Assembly: GCA_002127295.1 (NCBI GenBank)
Contig: NFUV01000001.1
Coordinates: 62,001 to 126,000, forward strand
DNA length: 64,000 nucleotides
Direction of reading: 5' to 3'
Source: Chitinophagaceae bacterium IBVUCB2
GTDB lineage: Bacteria > Bacteroidota > Bacteroidia > Chitinophagales > Chitinophagaceae
Under the pieces are notes generated by a model. The model did no database searches. It saw only the letters and a program-made list of their open reading frames with translations, and was not told where the DNA came from. A program made the position numbers and the translations under genes. Shown in pieces: positions 17,363 to 26,527 of the stretch (position 1 is its first letter; every line of letters begins with the position of its first letter).

Positions 17363-17469
17363 AGCACCGCTAAAAAGGGCGACAGAGGCTGATTTATCCT
17401 GCTCTTGAGAAAAACTGGCAGTATAGCCAAGAGGGATATAATGAATAGTAAGGTATTTACTGGTTTCAC
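17363..17469 (-). other. Frameshifted signal-peptide segment of the DUF6089 paralogue
   Basis: From GTG 17469 the minus strand encodes VKPVNTLLFIISLLAILPVF, a typical signal peptide, but this frame runs into a TGA at the ATG of 17362. Adding one T at the T5 run joins it to SQEQDKSASVALFSG and the barrel, giving one continuous protein from 17469 to 16580. Confidence 0.7.
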
Positions 17470-17661
17470 AAGTACTGGATTGGGTTTACAAGGATTTGGA
17501 CTATCTCGTACAATAACGCTATATCTACCAGAATGGTATAACGTTATTTATATTTTTTTATAGAGTTTGTAACATGTTGCAAAGGAATAGTTTGGAATTG
17601 CAGGATTTGAGAAATCCGCATCATTTATTGATGAATATAAAGCTGCTATGCATTGTTGGAG

Positions 17662-18687
17662 TTACTTGCTGTACAAACCTGTATAATTGATGCCCAACCC
17701 GGCAGCATCACTATAGCTAATCTTTCCAAAATCATATCCGATACCAGTTGCAAGATCTTCTTCTAATAATAAAGGACCATCCATATCAACATGATCAATA
17801 AATGGCAATAAATGCGCAATGGCGGCAGAACCAACAGTTGATTCGTTCATGCAACCAACCATAATTTTCATGTCGAGTTCTTTTGCTTTATCAATCATTC
17901 TGCGGGCTGGAGTAATGCCACTGCATTTGGTGAGCTTAATATTGATGCCGTGGAAATGATTATGACATTTTTCAACATCTTTTTCTGCTACGCATGATTC
18001 ATCAGCATATAATGGTAAGGAAGATTCTTTGTATAGAATTTTCATTCCCTCCCAATTATCTTTGGCTAGCGGTTGCTCTACTAACTCCACACCTAATTCT
18101 TGCAATTGTGGAATTAATTGTAAAGCTGTCTCTACGTCCCAACCAGCATTAGCATCCACCCTAAGTGTAGCGTCTGTATTTTCCCTTAAAGCTTTTACAA
18201 TTCCTATATCATCTGCAGTGCCCACTTTTATTTTATAAATAGGCCACGGCTTTTCTTTCATTTTCTCTACCATTTTTTCTATGCTATCTATACCAATGGT
18301 ATAATCGCAAATTGGATTCTTAGTTGTATCACCTCCCCATATTTCGTACAATTTTTTCTTTTTCATTTTTCCATAGATATCCCATGCAGCAATATCTAAT
18401 GCGCATACTAAAAATGAATTGTTGGGTATCAAATGATGCAGATAATGCCAGTAACGTTCAGGATCCGTGAAAGCAAATTTTTCTATCAATGTTTTTTTTG
18501 CTTCAATATCTTCTATCATTTTTTCTACCGGTATATGGTAGTAAGAAATTGCAGGGGCTTCACCATAACCCTTTATACCAAAATGCTCCAATTCTACAAT
18601 TAGTGTTGGCTGGTGTGTTTTGGTTCCCCTTGAAATAGTAAATGGATGGCGAAATTTTAAACTGTGCGACCAATATTGAAGTTTCAT
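17662..18687 (-). CDS. Dipeptide epimerase (L-Ala-D/L-Glu epimerase type, enolase superfamily)
   Basis: These enzymes epimerise dipeptides such as L-Ala-D-Glu released from peptidoglycan, allowing reuse. The protein (341 aa from ATG 18687) has the enolase-superfamily layout. The first catalytic Lys pair is in YKIKVGTADD. Metal ligands lie in LRVDANAGWD, LVEQPLAKDNW and LYADESC, and the second Lys in INIKLTKCSGI. The C-terminal DVDMDGPLLL also fits the family. The ATG at 18687 is preferred over 18729 because the latter lies inside malQ and a perfect -7 box (TATCTTTG) ends 4 nt before 18687. The physiological dipeptide is not certain. Confidence 0.88.
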   Translation of the reverse strand: MKLQYWSHSLKFRHPFTISRGTKTHQPTLIVELEHFGIKGYGEAPAISYYHIPVEKMIEDIEAKKTLIEKFAFTDPERYWHYLHHLIPNNSFLVCALDIAAWDIYGKMKKKKLYEIWGGDTTKNPICDYTIGIDSIEKMVEKMKEKPWPIYKIKVGTADDIGIVKALRENTDATLRVDANAGWDVETALQLIPQLQELGVELVEQPLAKDNWEGMKILYKESSLPLYADESCVAEKDVEKCHNHFHGINIKLTKCSGITPARRMIDKAKELDMKIMVGCMNESTVGSAAIAHLLPFIDHVDMDGPLLLEEDLATGIGYDFGKISYSDAAGLGINYTGLYSK

Positions 18688-18691
18688 GAGG

Positions 18692-18699
18692 CAAAGATA
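18692..18699 (-). promoter_or_regulatory. -7 element 4 nt before the dipeptide epimerase ATG
   Basis: TATCTTTG, then CCTC, then ATG (18687). It is a perfect TAnnTTTG match within the malQ-epimerase gap and predicts a leaderless mRNA separate from malQ. Confidence 0.6.
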
Positions 18700-18703
18700 A
18701 CTG

Positions 18704-21406
18704 TTATCCTCTTCCGCTATTTGCAACATACCCGTTCAATTCCTCATTAAATTCTTTTTGCTTGATCAGATCTTCTAATGAGATATGCATCCTGTATTGC
18801 CAATAATGTTTTGGATTGGCAGGGTTATTAATTCTTTCGTCGTTCGGATTTTCCCGGCGAAGTGTATCACTCATTCCCATTATATCCTGCAATTGAAAAA
18901 TGCTCCACATGGCAGGAGAATAAAGATGCTGCAATACAACTGCACGGTTGATCCATGGTTCACAATACGCTGGCGCATCACCCCATTGACCTAATACGTT
19001 ATTGTAGAAATGCTTTGTACGTTCCCGGTTTTCTTCCCACCATCCTCTTACCGTACTCATATCGTGTGTGGATGGAGTAATAACAGACATGTATGGGGCA
19101 TCATTGGGTATAAAAAATTCTTTCTGGGGGTCTTTCGGCATACGTTGGATTTCCAAACTCAGTATCCCGAGCTGGTTCATTACGTCAGGGACACAATGCG
19201 GCACCATTCCTAAATCCTCTCCGCATACAAGCATGTTAGTGGCGGATTTTAATTGGGGCAGCTTGTGTAATGCTTCTTTATACCAGAAATCATCCTGGCG
19301 ACGATAGAAATAGTTAATGTAAAGGTTTTTTAATTTCTCCTGTACATGCGGAATTAAGTGCCGGAAGGAAGTAGTTTTTTCCATCGAAATACGGAAATGA
19401 AATTCCTGTCCCTGTGAACCGGTTTCTTCAAAGAAAATTACGTTTGAAACTAAATCATACAAGCCCAACTTTAATAGTTCGTTCTCTTCCGTTTCATCCA
19501 TCGAATTAAAATATTCTTCTACTTGTTTCTGTGTTTCGTATTCGGATAACAAATCATAACCACCAAATTCATTGGCAATAACAAACTTCTCTTTTACATA
19601 TGCTGCGTATTGTCCAAAAATTTCTCCTAATACTTCATCTGTAATAAATGGCCGGCAATAACGCTGATAATCGAACCAGATACCGTTTTCTCCAAACTCA
19701 TTTATATGTACAGGAAGACAAGGAACAAATCGTCCCATTATGCCTTGTACCGCATTGGCTGGTATACTCCAGATGCGGAAAAACCCAAGTATATGATCTA
19801 TGCGAAAAGCATCAAAGTAATTACTCATCTGCTCAAAGCGCTGTTTCCACCATGCAAAACCATCCTCTTGCATTTTTTTCCAATTGTAGGTTGGGAAGCC
19901 CCAGTTTTGCCCTACAGCTGTAAAGTCATCGGGAGGAGCACCAGCCTGCCAGCACATATTATACATTTCCGGAGCTACCCATGCATCACAACTATATCGG
20001 GATATTCCAATTGGAATATCTCCTTTCAACACCACTCCTTTTTTATGTGCATAATCTGCAGCTTCTTTTAATTGAAGATGCAGGTGATATTGAATGAAAT
20101 AATAAAAGCTGATGTTTTTACAAACAGAAGAGGCAGGAGCACATAGTTTATCAATCTCTGATTTTTTATAAATAGCATTGGTTTTCCAATTATCGAAATT
20201 GGAACTGCTGTACTTATCTCTAAAGTAAGAAAAGGCTGCATAAGACTCTAACCAATGCTTATTCTCGCTGAAAAATTGTTTATAATCTTCTGATTCAAAA
20301 CAATTTTCGCCCATTATATCATAAAGCTTTTTTAATACAGGAATTTTGAACTTCATAACCTCCTCATAGTCCACATTGGCTAGTTCATTCAGTTGCTTTT
20401 GCTTTGTCTTTAGAGATCGGAGGTTAGAAGCATATTCTTTACCCGCCACTTTTTCCAGGTTGATGTATAAAGGATGCAAGGCAAATGCGGATATGGCCGA
20501 GTAGGGGTAAGAATCGGTCCAGTCAAAATTGGCCATTGTATCATTTACTGGCAATAATTGTATGAGCTTTAACCCTGCTATTTTGGCCCAATCTACCAAC
20601 AATTTAATATCACCGAACTCCCCTACTCCAAAACTGTTTTTGCTTCGCAGGCTAAATACTGGAATTGCTACTCCAGCACCTTTCCAGGTATTATTCGGCA
20701 AGTGAACAAAGCCATCATGAAGAATTGTAATTTTCTTTTTGGCAGCATCTCCATATAAAAGCCTGTTATTACCATCCTCATATCTCACAAAGCTTTTCTC
20801 TTTGGTATTATAAATACCATATTTATAAGCTACAGGAAACCCGGCTTCAAACAAATTAAGCTTTGCAGTCCACCAATCCCCATCCTTTCCCAGTAAAACA
20901 GGTTTTTCCAGTTCCCAATCATCAAATCTTTCGCCACTCCCAGAAATACAAACCACTTCATTCTTTTTAAGTAAAGGAGCTTTTACCCGGAAAACATGGG
21001 AGAAGTTTTTATCAATAGTTCCTTTAACTTTTGTTTGCTGTGATGAAAGCAACACTTTACTAAAAGCTGCGGAGAAGAACACATTTTCATACTCACCTGC
21101 ATGATTCCATACATCGACTAATTGTGCTTCTTGCTGATCTTTATTAAAAACATTTATCCGCCGGTCATTGCCCCATTCATAAAGAAATTCTCCTTCCTTA
21201 TTCTTAAGTATGTATTTGTAAGAAACTCCTGTTTTCTGAATGTCTTTTCGCTTTATGTCTATTCCACAATACCAAAACTCTTCATTCAGATAATCCATTG
21301 GAATAGCTTTGGCGGGGTCGTTATTTCCCAGCTCTTCAACATTCCCTGAGATCCACAAACTTTGACCGAATTTGGTATGGAAACGTAAATAAAACTGCAG
21401 CTTCAT
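18704..21406 (-). CDS. malQ: 4-alpha-glucanotransferase (GH77) with two N-terminal starch-binding domains
   Basis: Amylomaltase moves alpha-1,4-glucan segments between maltodextrins. The 900-aa protein is longer than E. coli MalQ (about 690 aa) because of two CBM20-like domains at about residues 1-115 and 125-240 (LRFHTKFGQSLWISGNVEEL; VCISGSGERFDDWELEKPVL). This layout resembles plant DPE2. The GH77 catalytic residues are the Asp in DAFRIDHILGFF (near 533), the Glu in CGEDLGMVPHC (near 729) and the Asp in STHDMSTVRGWW (near 780). The protein has no signal peptide, so it acts in the cytoplasm. No other maltose/starch gene is close. Confidence 0.94.
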   Translation of the reverse strand: MKLQFYLRFHTKFGQSLWISGNVEELGNNDPAKAIPMDYLNEEFWYCGIDIKRKDIQKTGVSYKYILKNKEGEFLYEWGNDRRINVFNKDQQEAQLVDVWNHAGEYENVFFSAAFSKVLLSSQQTKVKGTIDKNFSHVFRVKAPLLKKNEVVCISGSGERFDDWELEKPVLLGKDGDWWTAKLNLFEAGFPVAYKYGIYNTKEKSFVRYEDGNNRLLYGDAAKKKITILHDGFVHLPNNTWKGAGVAIPVFSLRSKNSFGVGEFGDIKLLVDWAKIAGLKLIQLLPVNDTMANFDWTDSYPYSAISAFALHPLYINLEKVAGKEYASNLRSLKTKQKQLNELANVDYEEVMKFKIPVLKKLYDIMGENCFESEDYKQFFSENKHWLESYAAFSYFRDKYSSSNFDNWKTNAIYKKSEIDKLCAPASSVCKNISFYYFIQYHLHLQLKEAADYAHKKGVVLKGDIPIGISRYSCDAWVAPEMYNMCWQAGAPPDDFTAVGQNWGFPTYNWKKMQEDGFAWWKQRFEQMSNYFDAFRIDHILGFFRIWSIPANAVQGIMGRFVPCLPVHINEFGENGIWFDYQRYCRPFITDEVLGEIFGQYAAYVKEKFVIANEFGGYDLLSEYETQKQVEEYFNSMDETEENELLKLGLYDLVSNVIFFEETGSQGQEFHFRISMEKTTSFRHLIPHVQEKLKNLYINYFYRRQDDFWYKEALHKLPQLKSATNMLVCGEDLGMVPHCVPDVMNQLGILSLEIQRMPKDPQKEFFIPNDAPYMSVITPSTHDMSTVRGWWEENRERTKHFYNNVLGQWGDAPAYCEPWINRAVVLQHLYSPAMWSIFQLQDIMGMSDTLRRENPNDERINNPANPKHYWQYRMHISLEDLIKQKEFNEELNGYVANSGRG

Positions 21407-21535
21407 TTCAATCGTTGATTCAGTGGTTTAAAGGCAAGAATTGTGTATTAATAACACATTGTAAACGAAAATAAAAAAAACAAACAAGGTTCGTACATTT
21501 ATTTGAAAGAAAGTCCAAAAATTCTTTCTAATTGT

Positions 21536-22060
21536 ATGATTGTCCGCACAATTCACTGGCAAAAGCTGTTTTTTTTCTGCCTGGGGCTTTTTGTTGGTAC
21601 TGCCTTTTGCATGAAATGGATGGAATCCGATTTTGTCTTGAATGGGGATATTTTTACCATAATCGGGCTGGAAAAAACTTATTCAAGGGAAAAGGTTTCG
21701 GCAATTCTGACCGGTTTGGATAGTTCAGTAAAAAATATTCTCCAATATCATCTTGCATTTGATTTTGCTTTTATGGTCGGTGTATATCCGGGCATTGCCG
21801 CCCTGTGTATGCTTGCCCGTGAAAAATACTCCAGCAAAATTTTGCGCAATATTCTTTTCGGGTTAGCTGCTTTGCAAACAGTTGCTTTTGTATGTGATGT
21901 TGTTGAAAACATATACTTGTTTAACTGGATTAAAAATCCTGAAATTAGCAGCTATGATTTTTCCAATTACCATATAGTTGTTATTACTAAATGGATCATT
22001 GCGCTTACAGGAGCCTTGATGGCCATTCCTTTATCATTAAAAAGACAAAAGAAAATTTAA
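21536..22060 (+). CDS. Membrane protein of unknown function, four helices
   Basis: I do not recognise the family. From ATG 21536 it gives 174 aa with about four hydrophobic segments: KLFFFCLGLFVGTAFCMKWM, a segment around FAFMVGVYPGIAALCML, one around ILFGLAALQTVAFVCDVVE, and a final one near WIIALTGALMAIPLSL, ending in a basic tail (KRQKKI). A TTG at 21503 in frame would add 11 residues; the ATG is preferred. It is divergent from malQ. The 21407-21535 gap holds no clear promoter. Confidence 0.65.
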   Translation: MIVRTIHWQKLFFFCLGLFVGTAFCMKWMESDFVLNGDIFTIIGLEKTYSREKVSAILTGLDSSVKNILQYHLAFDFAFMVGVYPGIAALCMLAREKYSSKILRNILFGLAALQTVAFVCDVVENIYLFNWIKNPEISSYDFSNYHIVVITKWIIALTGALMAIPLSLKRQKKI

Positions 22061-22090
22061 ATCTCTTTTTTTGATTTAACGCCACCGCCT

Positions 22091-22098
22091 TATTTTTG
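22091..22098 (+). promoter_or_regulatory. -7 element for the 51-aa membrane protein
   Basis: TATTTTTG matches TAnnTTTG and lies 25 nt before the ATG at 22124. Confidence 0.5.
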
Positions 22099-22123
22099 CA
22101 CCACTTACTTTAAAACCCGGAAG

Positions 22124-22279
22124 ATGGAACAGACAAAAAAATATAAAGGAATTTGGTGGTTAGTATTTTTTGCTTCAACAGCTGCCTTGCTTTTTGCAAT
22201 TGTAACCCATTGGGAATGGCTTACATTAATTCTCCCCTTTCAAACCACAGCCTTTGTAAAAGCTATGGATATCATGTAA
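22124..22279 (+). CDS. Small membrane protein, 51 aa, unknown
   Basis: This is a short open frame, MEQTKKYKGIWWLVFFASTA then ALLFAIVTHWEWLTLILPFQ and an 11-residue tail. It has a basic N-terminus, one clear membrane helix (about 11-28) and a second hydrophobic stretch (31-44). Support for its reality is a perfect -7 box 25 nt upstream, a sensible codon pattern and a hairpin downstream at 22308-22336. I know no family for it. It is too small for most gene finders. Confidence 0.5.
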   Translation: MEQTKKYKGIWWLVFFASTAALLFAIVTHWEWLTLILPFQTTAFVKAMDIM

Positions 22280-22307
22280 AAAATTCACACTTGTTGATAT
22301 TTTATTA

Positions 22308-22336
22308 AGAATAGCCTGCTTATCGTAGGCTATTCT
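22308..22336 (+). terminator. Hairpin after the 51-aa gene, possible terminator
   Basis: AGAATAGCCT and AGGCTATTCT make a perfect 10-bp stem with a 9-nt loop. The following sequence is only weakly T-rich, so a processing site or an attenuator for the YqaE-like gene is also possible. Confidence 0.4.
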
Positions 22337-22392
22337 CATATTTCCGGCATTTTAATTGTGCATTATTGATTTTACAACTTAAACTAACAAAA

Positions 22393-22803
22393 ATGAGAAA
22401 GACTCTACTCCTGCTATTCAGTTTTTTTATTGTCATTGCTCCAATTACCCAGTTATCTGCCGCTATCGTTGTTCCTGCTTCGGCTGTTTCTACTGAACCC
22501 GATCCGGCAACAGTGAAAGCTGCGACTGATGCCTTTAAGAATCTATCCAAGAAAGAGAAAAGAGAAAAGGCTAAAGAAGTAAAAAAAGAAATCAAGGCTT
22601 TTAAGGCAGCAAAAAAAGCTGGTAATGCTGCTGAAACAAATACTTTGCTATTGGTAATCTTAGCCATTTTGTTACCACCACTGGCTGTTTACCTGCACCA
22701 GGGTGAAATCAATAGTAAATTCTGGATTAGCTTATTGCTGACTTTATTGTTCTGGTTACCGGGTGTTATTTATGCATTGGTAGTTATATTAGGCAACAAA
22801 TAA
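22393..22803 (+). CDS. YqaE/Pmp3-family membrane protein with exported N-terminal region
   Basis: The protein (136 aa) starts with a signal-like helix (MRKTLLLLFSFFIVIAPI), then a Lys/Ala-rich charged stretch (about 43-82, KNLSKKEKREKAKEVKKEIK). It ends with a YqaE/Pmp3-like pair of helices: LLLVILAILLPPLAVYLHQG and FWISLLLTLLFWLPGVIYAL. Pmp3 proteins are small membrane proteins linked to ion and stress balance in yeast; bacterial members are not characterised well. The N-terminal extension ahead of the short Pmp3 unit is common in Bacteroidota as far as I know. The ATG at 22393 is chosen over 22366, since it starts the signal helix. Confidence 0.85.
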   Translation: MRKTLLLLFSFFIVIAPITQLSAAIVVPASAVSTEPDPATVKAATDAFKNLSKKEKREKAKEVKKEIKAFKAAKKAGNAAETNTLLLVILAILLPPLAVYLHQGEINSKFWISLLLTLLFWLPGVIYALVVILGNK

Positions 22804-22867
22804 TTTTACAAAACCATTCCGATATTTCCCAAGCGGTAATTTTTGAATGCTGCTCATTTTGTAAAAC

Positions 22868-22900
22868 AAAAAAGTCCCGCTTTTGGCGGGACCTTTTTTT
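22868..22900. terminator. Bidirectional terminator between the YqaE-like gene and rplT
   Basis: GTCCCGC and GCGGGAC pair around TTTTG. An A-run on the left and a T-run on the right let it serve both convergent genes. Confidence 0.85.
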
Positions 22901-22914
22901 GCTCAGAGGGTTTA

Positions 22915-23259
22915 TTATTTTACAGAATCAACCAGGCTTTTAAAAGTCTCAGGGTTATTCATTGCTAAATCCGCCAATACTTTACGATCGAGTTCAATCC
23001 CTTTCTTATTCAATTTGTTGATGAACTCTGAGTAAGTCATACCTTCTGCACGGACAGCTGCATTAATACGGGCAATCCACAGTGTACGATATTCTCTTTT
23101 CTTTAATTTACGACCTACGAACATATAGGTCATACCTTTTTCTACTACGTTTTTGGCAACGGTCAATACGTTTTTACGTTTGCCATAAAAGCCTTTGGCT
23201 TGCTTTAATATTTTTTTGCGGCGGGCCTTGGAGGCTACTGCATTTTTTGAACGAGGCAT
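22915..23259 (-). CDS. rplT: 50S ribosomal protein L20
   Basis: L20 binds 23S rRNA early in assembly of the large subunit, and in several bacteria represses its own operon. The 114-aa length is normal, with the family sequence [51 protein letters not shown] and the C-terminal [17 protein letters not shown]. It follows rpmI by about 80 nt. The next gene upstream is not infC, as it usually is, but a metalloprotease gene. Confidence 0.98.
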   Translation of the reverse strand: MPRSKNAVASKARRKKILKQAKGFYGKRKNVLTVAKNVVEKGMTYMFVGRKLKKREYRTLWIARINAAVRAEGMTYSEFINKLNKKGIELDRKVLADLAMNNPETFKSLVDSVK

Positions 23260-23340
23260 GTTGTTAAGTTTGAAGTCAGAAGTACAACGTACGAACTGAC
23301 ATGAGTTTTAAAATTAGTTAACTAGAAATAAAATTTTTGT

Positions 23341-23538
23341 TTATTTCAGGCGAAGAAGACGTTTTACAAAATCTACATGTGATTTTGCAACAGTTCCGTC
23401 CATTCTCATGTTACGTTTACGTTTTTTTGATTTCTTCGTCAGGATGTGACGTTTGAAAGCTTTCTGGTGCATGATTTTTCCAGTACCAGTTACTTTAAAG
23501 CGTTTTTTGGCGCTGGAGTTTGTTTTTACTTTAGGCAT
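23341..23538 (-). CDS. rpmI: 50S ribosomal protein L35
   Basis: This basic ribosomal protein of 65 aa reads [20 protein letters not shown] and ends [12 protein letters not shown], both standard for L35. It leads the rpmI-rplT pair with its own promoter (-7 box at 23693-23686) and a ~145-nt leader holding two strong hairpins, which may be a site of L20 control. Confidence 0.97.
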   Translation of the reverse strand: MPKVKTNSSAKKRFKVTGTGKIMHQKAFKRHILTKKSKKRKRNMRMDGTVAKSHVDFVKRLLRLK

Positions 23539-23573
23539 TATACCAAGTATTAAATATTATACCCTTGAGGCGT

Positions 23574-23632
23574 TCCCCACAGGGGGATCCTTTTCGAACC
23601 TCTTCAGGAAATGGTTTCCCGCATAAGGCGGG
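23574..23632 (-). promoter_or_regulatory. Structured leader of rpmI-rplT
   Basis: Two GC-rich hairpins lie in the leader: CCCGC-(CTTAT)-GCGGG (23632-23618) and TCCCC-(CTGT)-GGGGA (23587-23574). L20 is known to bind structured leaders of its operon in E. coli and Bacillus; that this leader does so is inferred. Confidence 0.4.
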
Positions 23633-23685
23633 ATGTATAAGAACTTCCGTTTTTTCCTTTGACAAGCTCAGGATTTTTCGGAGTG

Positions 23686-23693
23686 CAAAGGTA
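23686..23693 (-). promoter_or_regulatory. -7 element for rpmI-rplT
   Basis: TACCTTTG, a perfect TAnnTTTG match, about 147 nt before the rpmI ATG. It shows that rpmI-rplT does not depend on an infC transcript. Confidence 0.6.
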
Positions 23694-23871
23694 GGCCGTA
23701 GAAGGTTAGTAGCAAAGTATCTACATAAATAAGTTTATAAGGTGATTAAAGCAAGTCAAAAAGAAAAAATGATCAATTTATGAACAGTTTTATTTGAAAA
23801 TCAACTACTTGTAAAAAAAATAGACTGTACAATGGACAGCCTATTTGTAAATGACCTAATGTCTTTTTAAG

Positions 23872-26412
23872 TTATTTTGGTTCCAGTGCAGTTTTAATTC
23901 TGTCTTGAAGATCCAGCAAGTGATTTTTAGAAGCCGCATCAGCGTAGGCTGTAGAAGCGGTCCGTATTTCAGCCGCTAATGTTTTCAACTGTGCTTTAAC
24001 AATTGATATACCATCTCCTGTTTTTGCAAAACCAGTAGAAATTGTAAACGTAGTTCCTCCCACATTAACGGTTTGAGGTTCGGATGGTTTAACAAGACTA
24101 ATCAATTTTTCAGCCAATGATTTTTGCAACTGACGACGATAAATATCTATTGGTTTACGGGTAGCTAATTCTGAAAAAACTGATTTGCGAACGTCGTTCA
24201 GCATTTCACTAGCTGTGTAAGCATTGCCAGCATCTTCTGATTCAAAACGAATAAGGTTGTTGATTGTATTTACATTCACCAATCCATTTAATGCTCTCTC
24301 CTGGATAGTACCAATAGTAGCAAGTGGTGTTAGACCAGTTAAACCTGTGATCTTTTTCTGAATAACCCATGTTGGAGTATTGAAAACATTGGATTGAATC
24401 CATGAAACAGCTTCTTTTTGAGTTGTTTTAGGAGTGAATTCAAATACAGAACCATTTTGTTCAACTCTTTTCGGAGTTCGTTGAATGCCGCCTACATTAT
24501 TTGAAACATGACCTATATACCGTCCAAACTGACTGGTAACCTGGCTGTACATTTCTGCTAACCCACCAAAGTCTTTGTGCGGCTGCTTAGTCCACTCTGG
24601 AAGATTGACCATGATTCTTTGTAAGTTTTTCAGCCCATAGCTACTTGCTTTCATTGCATTGTCGCCAATATCTTCTGTCTGGCTACGGGGATCTCCACGA
24701 TTGCCTTCTCCATCACCCCACCATAGCCGGCTGTTGCTTTCAATTTTTTCGATAGTCCATTTATTCAAAATAGAAACTTCAGCGTCGGCTGATTTTGCTT
24801 CTGGAAACCAACGGTAGCCCCATTCAATAGCCCATTTGTCATAATCGCCAATGCGTGGAAACAATCCTATTTGTGAAATATTATCTTCTGGTTGAGCTAC
24901 ATAATTAAAACGGGCATAATCCATAATTGATGCAGTGTGTCCATTTGCTTCCACCCATGCTTTATCTCTTAGCTTTTCTACAGGCGTAGTTGAAGAAGAA
25001 CCAAAGTTATGTCGAAGCCCAAGTGTATGTCCAATTTCATGGCTACTTACAAAACGAATTAACTCACCCATCAATTTATCATCAAATTCCATTTTTCTTG
25101 CTGCAGGGTCTACGGCGGCAGCTTGTACCATATACCAGTTACGTAAAAGACTCATTACATTGTGATACCAGTTTACATGACTTTCAATGATCTCTCCGCT
25201 GCGGGGATCATGAATGTTTGGACCGCTGGCGTTAGGTATATCAGATGGTTTGTAAACAATGGCACTGTGACGGGCATCATCTAAACTAAAGGTGCTGTCT
25301 TGCTCATATGTAGGTGCAATCTTACCAACAATTGCATTTTTAAACCCAGCCTTTTCAAACGCCACTTGCCAATCGTTAACTCCAGCAATAAGATAAGGAA
25401 TCCATTTCTTAGGTGTAGTAGGATCGATATAATAGATAATTTGTTTTTTGGGTTCTACTAACTCACCTCTCTTATATTTTTCAATGTCCTCATCTTTTGG
25501 CTCTAACCGATATCGTGCAATGAACCTATACCTGTCAACTCCCTGCGGGTTACGATCATAATCAGTTATGTTTTGTGTAGTGAAATAACCAACCCTATCA
25601 TCGAAATAGCGTTGCTGCATGGGTACTTTTGGTAATACAACCATGGAAGTATTTAATTCTAAAGTTACAGGACGACCTGTTGCTCCAGCCATTCCTGTTG
25701 TACCGCCTGTAGCTGGCGGTATACTTGTATATGATTTTACTGTTTTTATTTCAATGTTGTTAGGGAACGATTTTAATCCAACTATATAAGACTTATCCGA
25801 TTGAGCAGACCCTGTAAGTCCAAGACTACGTTTCGCATTTGCATTAAAAAAGAAAATATCATTATCACCATTGATATAATCAGTCATCTCAATAACAGAC
25901 CCTGCCGAGTCTTTTGAAAAGGCCTTAATATCAAATGCAGCAGCTATAGCCTGAAAGTTACTATTCAAAACATTTTTATACATTCCTTCTGTACTATCCC
26001 TACCTATTTCCTGGAAGGAAATTAATTTTAAAAATATTTTATCCTTTGGTCCTTTATCAAAACGAATTGTTTTTTGATTGATAGGATCTCCTGCATATGC
26101 GTCTCCATCCGCCGGTGCTTTTGAAAGTCTTGACACAATAAGAATGTCTCTGCCAAGCATATCATTGGGGATTTCAAAAAAATACTTATCATCTATTCTA
26201 TGTACTTTGAAAAGCCCGTCATCTGTTTTTGCCTTATCGGTGATAATTTCTTTGTAGGGACGAATACCAGTAGTGGGTCGGCCTGCGCCGGGACCTCCAG
26301 GCATTGGATTTCGTGTAGTATCCGGTCGGGTAGGTTGTGCTGATGCTGCAATAGAAATGATTGATGAAATAACCGCAAAGCACCAACTCTTAAAAGTGGA
26401 ATTCATATACAT
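23872..26412 (-). CDS. Exported zinc-dependent metalloprotease, DUF5117/DUF4953 type
   Basis: The 846-aa protein has a signal peptide (MNSTFKSWCFAVISSIISIA, from the in-frame ATG two codons in) followed by a Pro/Gly-rich stretch. The zinc-protease site HEIGHTLGLRHNF lies near residues 458-470 (HExxHxxGxxH, metzincin-like), with a Met-turn-like SIMDYARFNYV about 35 residues later. Preceding parts such as DRVGYFTTQNITDYDRNPQG and RYRLEPKDEDIEKYKRGELV are typical of this Bacteroidota family. It probably degrades proteins in the periplasm or outside. Its place between infC and rpmI is unusual. Confidence 0.92.
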   Translation of the reverse strand: MYMNSTFKSWCFAVISSIISIAASAQPTRPDTTRNPMPGGPGAGRPTTGIRPYKEIITDKAKTDDGLFKVHRIDDKYFFEIPNDMLGRDILIVSRLSKAPADGDAYAGDPINQKTIRFDKGPKDKIFLKLISFQEIGRDSTEGMYKNVLNSNFQAIAAAFDIKAFSKDSAGSVIEMTDYINGDNDIFFFNANAKRSLGLTGSAQSDKSYIVGLKSFPNNIEIKTVKSYTSIPPATGGTTGMAGATGRPVTLELNTSMVVLPKVPMQQRYFDDRVGYFTTQNITDYDRNPQGVDRYRFIARYRLEPKDEDIEKYKRGELVEPKKQIIYYIDPTTPKKWIPYLIAGVNDWQVAFEKAGFKNAIVGKIAPTYEQDSTFSLDDARHSAIVYKPSDIPNASGPNIHDPRSGEIIESHVNWYHNVMSLLRNWYMVQAAAVDPAARKMEFDDKLMGELIRFVSSHEIGHTLGLRHNFGSSSTTPVEKLRDKAWVEANGHTASIMDYARFNYVAQPEDNISQIGLFPRIGDYDKWAIEWGYRWFPEAKSADAEVSILNKWTIEKIESNSRLWWGDGEGNRGDPRSQTEDIGDNAMKASSYGLKNLQRIMVNLPEWTKQPHKDFGGLAEMYSQVTSQFGRYIGHVSNNVGGIQRTPKRVEQNGSVFEFTPKTTQKEAVSWIQSNVFNTPTWVIQKKITGLTGLTPLATIGTIQERALNGLVNVNTINNLIRFESEDAGNAYTASEMLNDVRKSVFSELATRKPIDIYRRQLQKSLAEKLISLVKPSEPQTVNVGGTTFTISTGFAKTGDGISIVKAQLKTLAAEIRTASTAYADAASKNHLLDLQDRIKTALEPK

Positions 26413-26527
26413 TGTTTAATTATTAAATTATGGGGCTCAAGATACGGAAAGCAATGGCTTGTTTTTGCCAACTGTGGAATCTTCTATGGAATAGAAAAAT
26501 CAAATTATAAACATCAGTTATATCAAT

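Noticed and set aside
22320-22667. Minus-strand frame of 115 aa
   Set aside because: It is the shadow of the YqaE-like gene, which has a signal helix and a family match.
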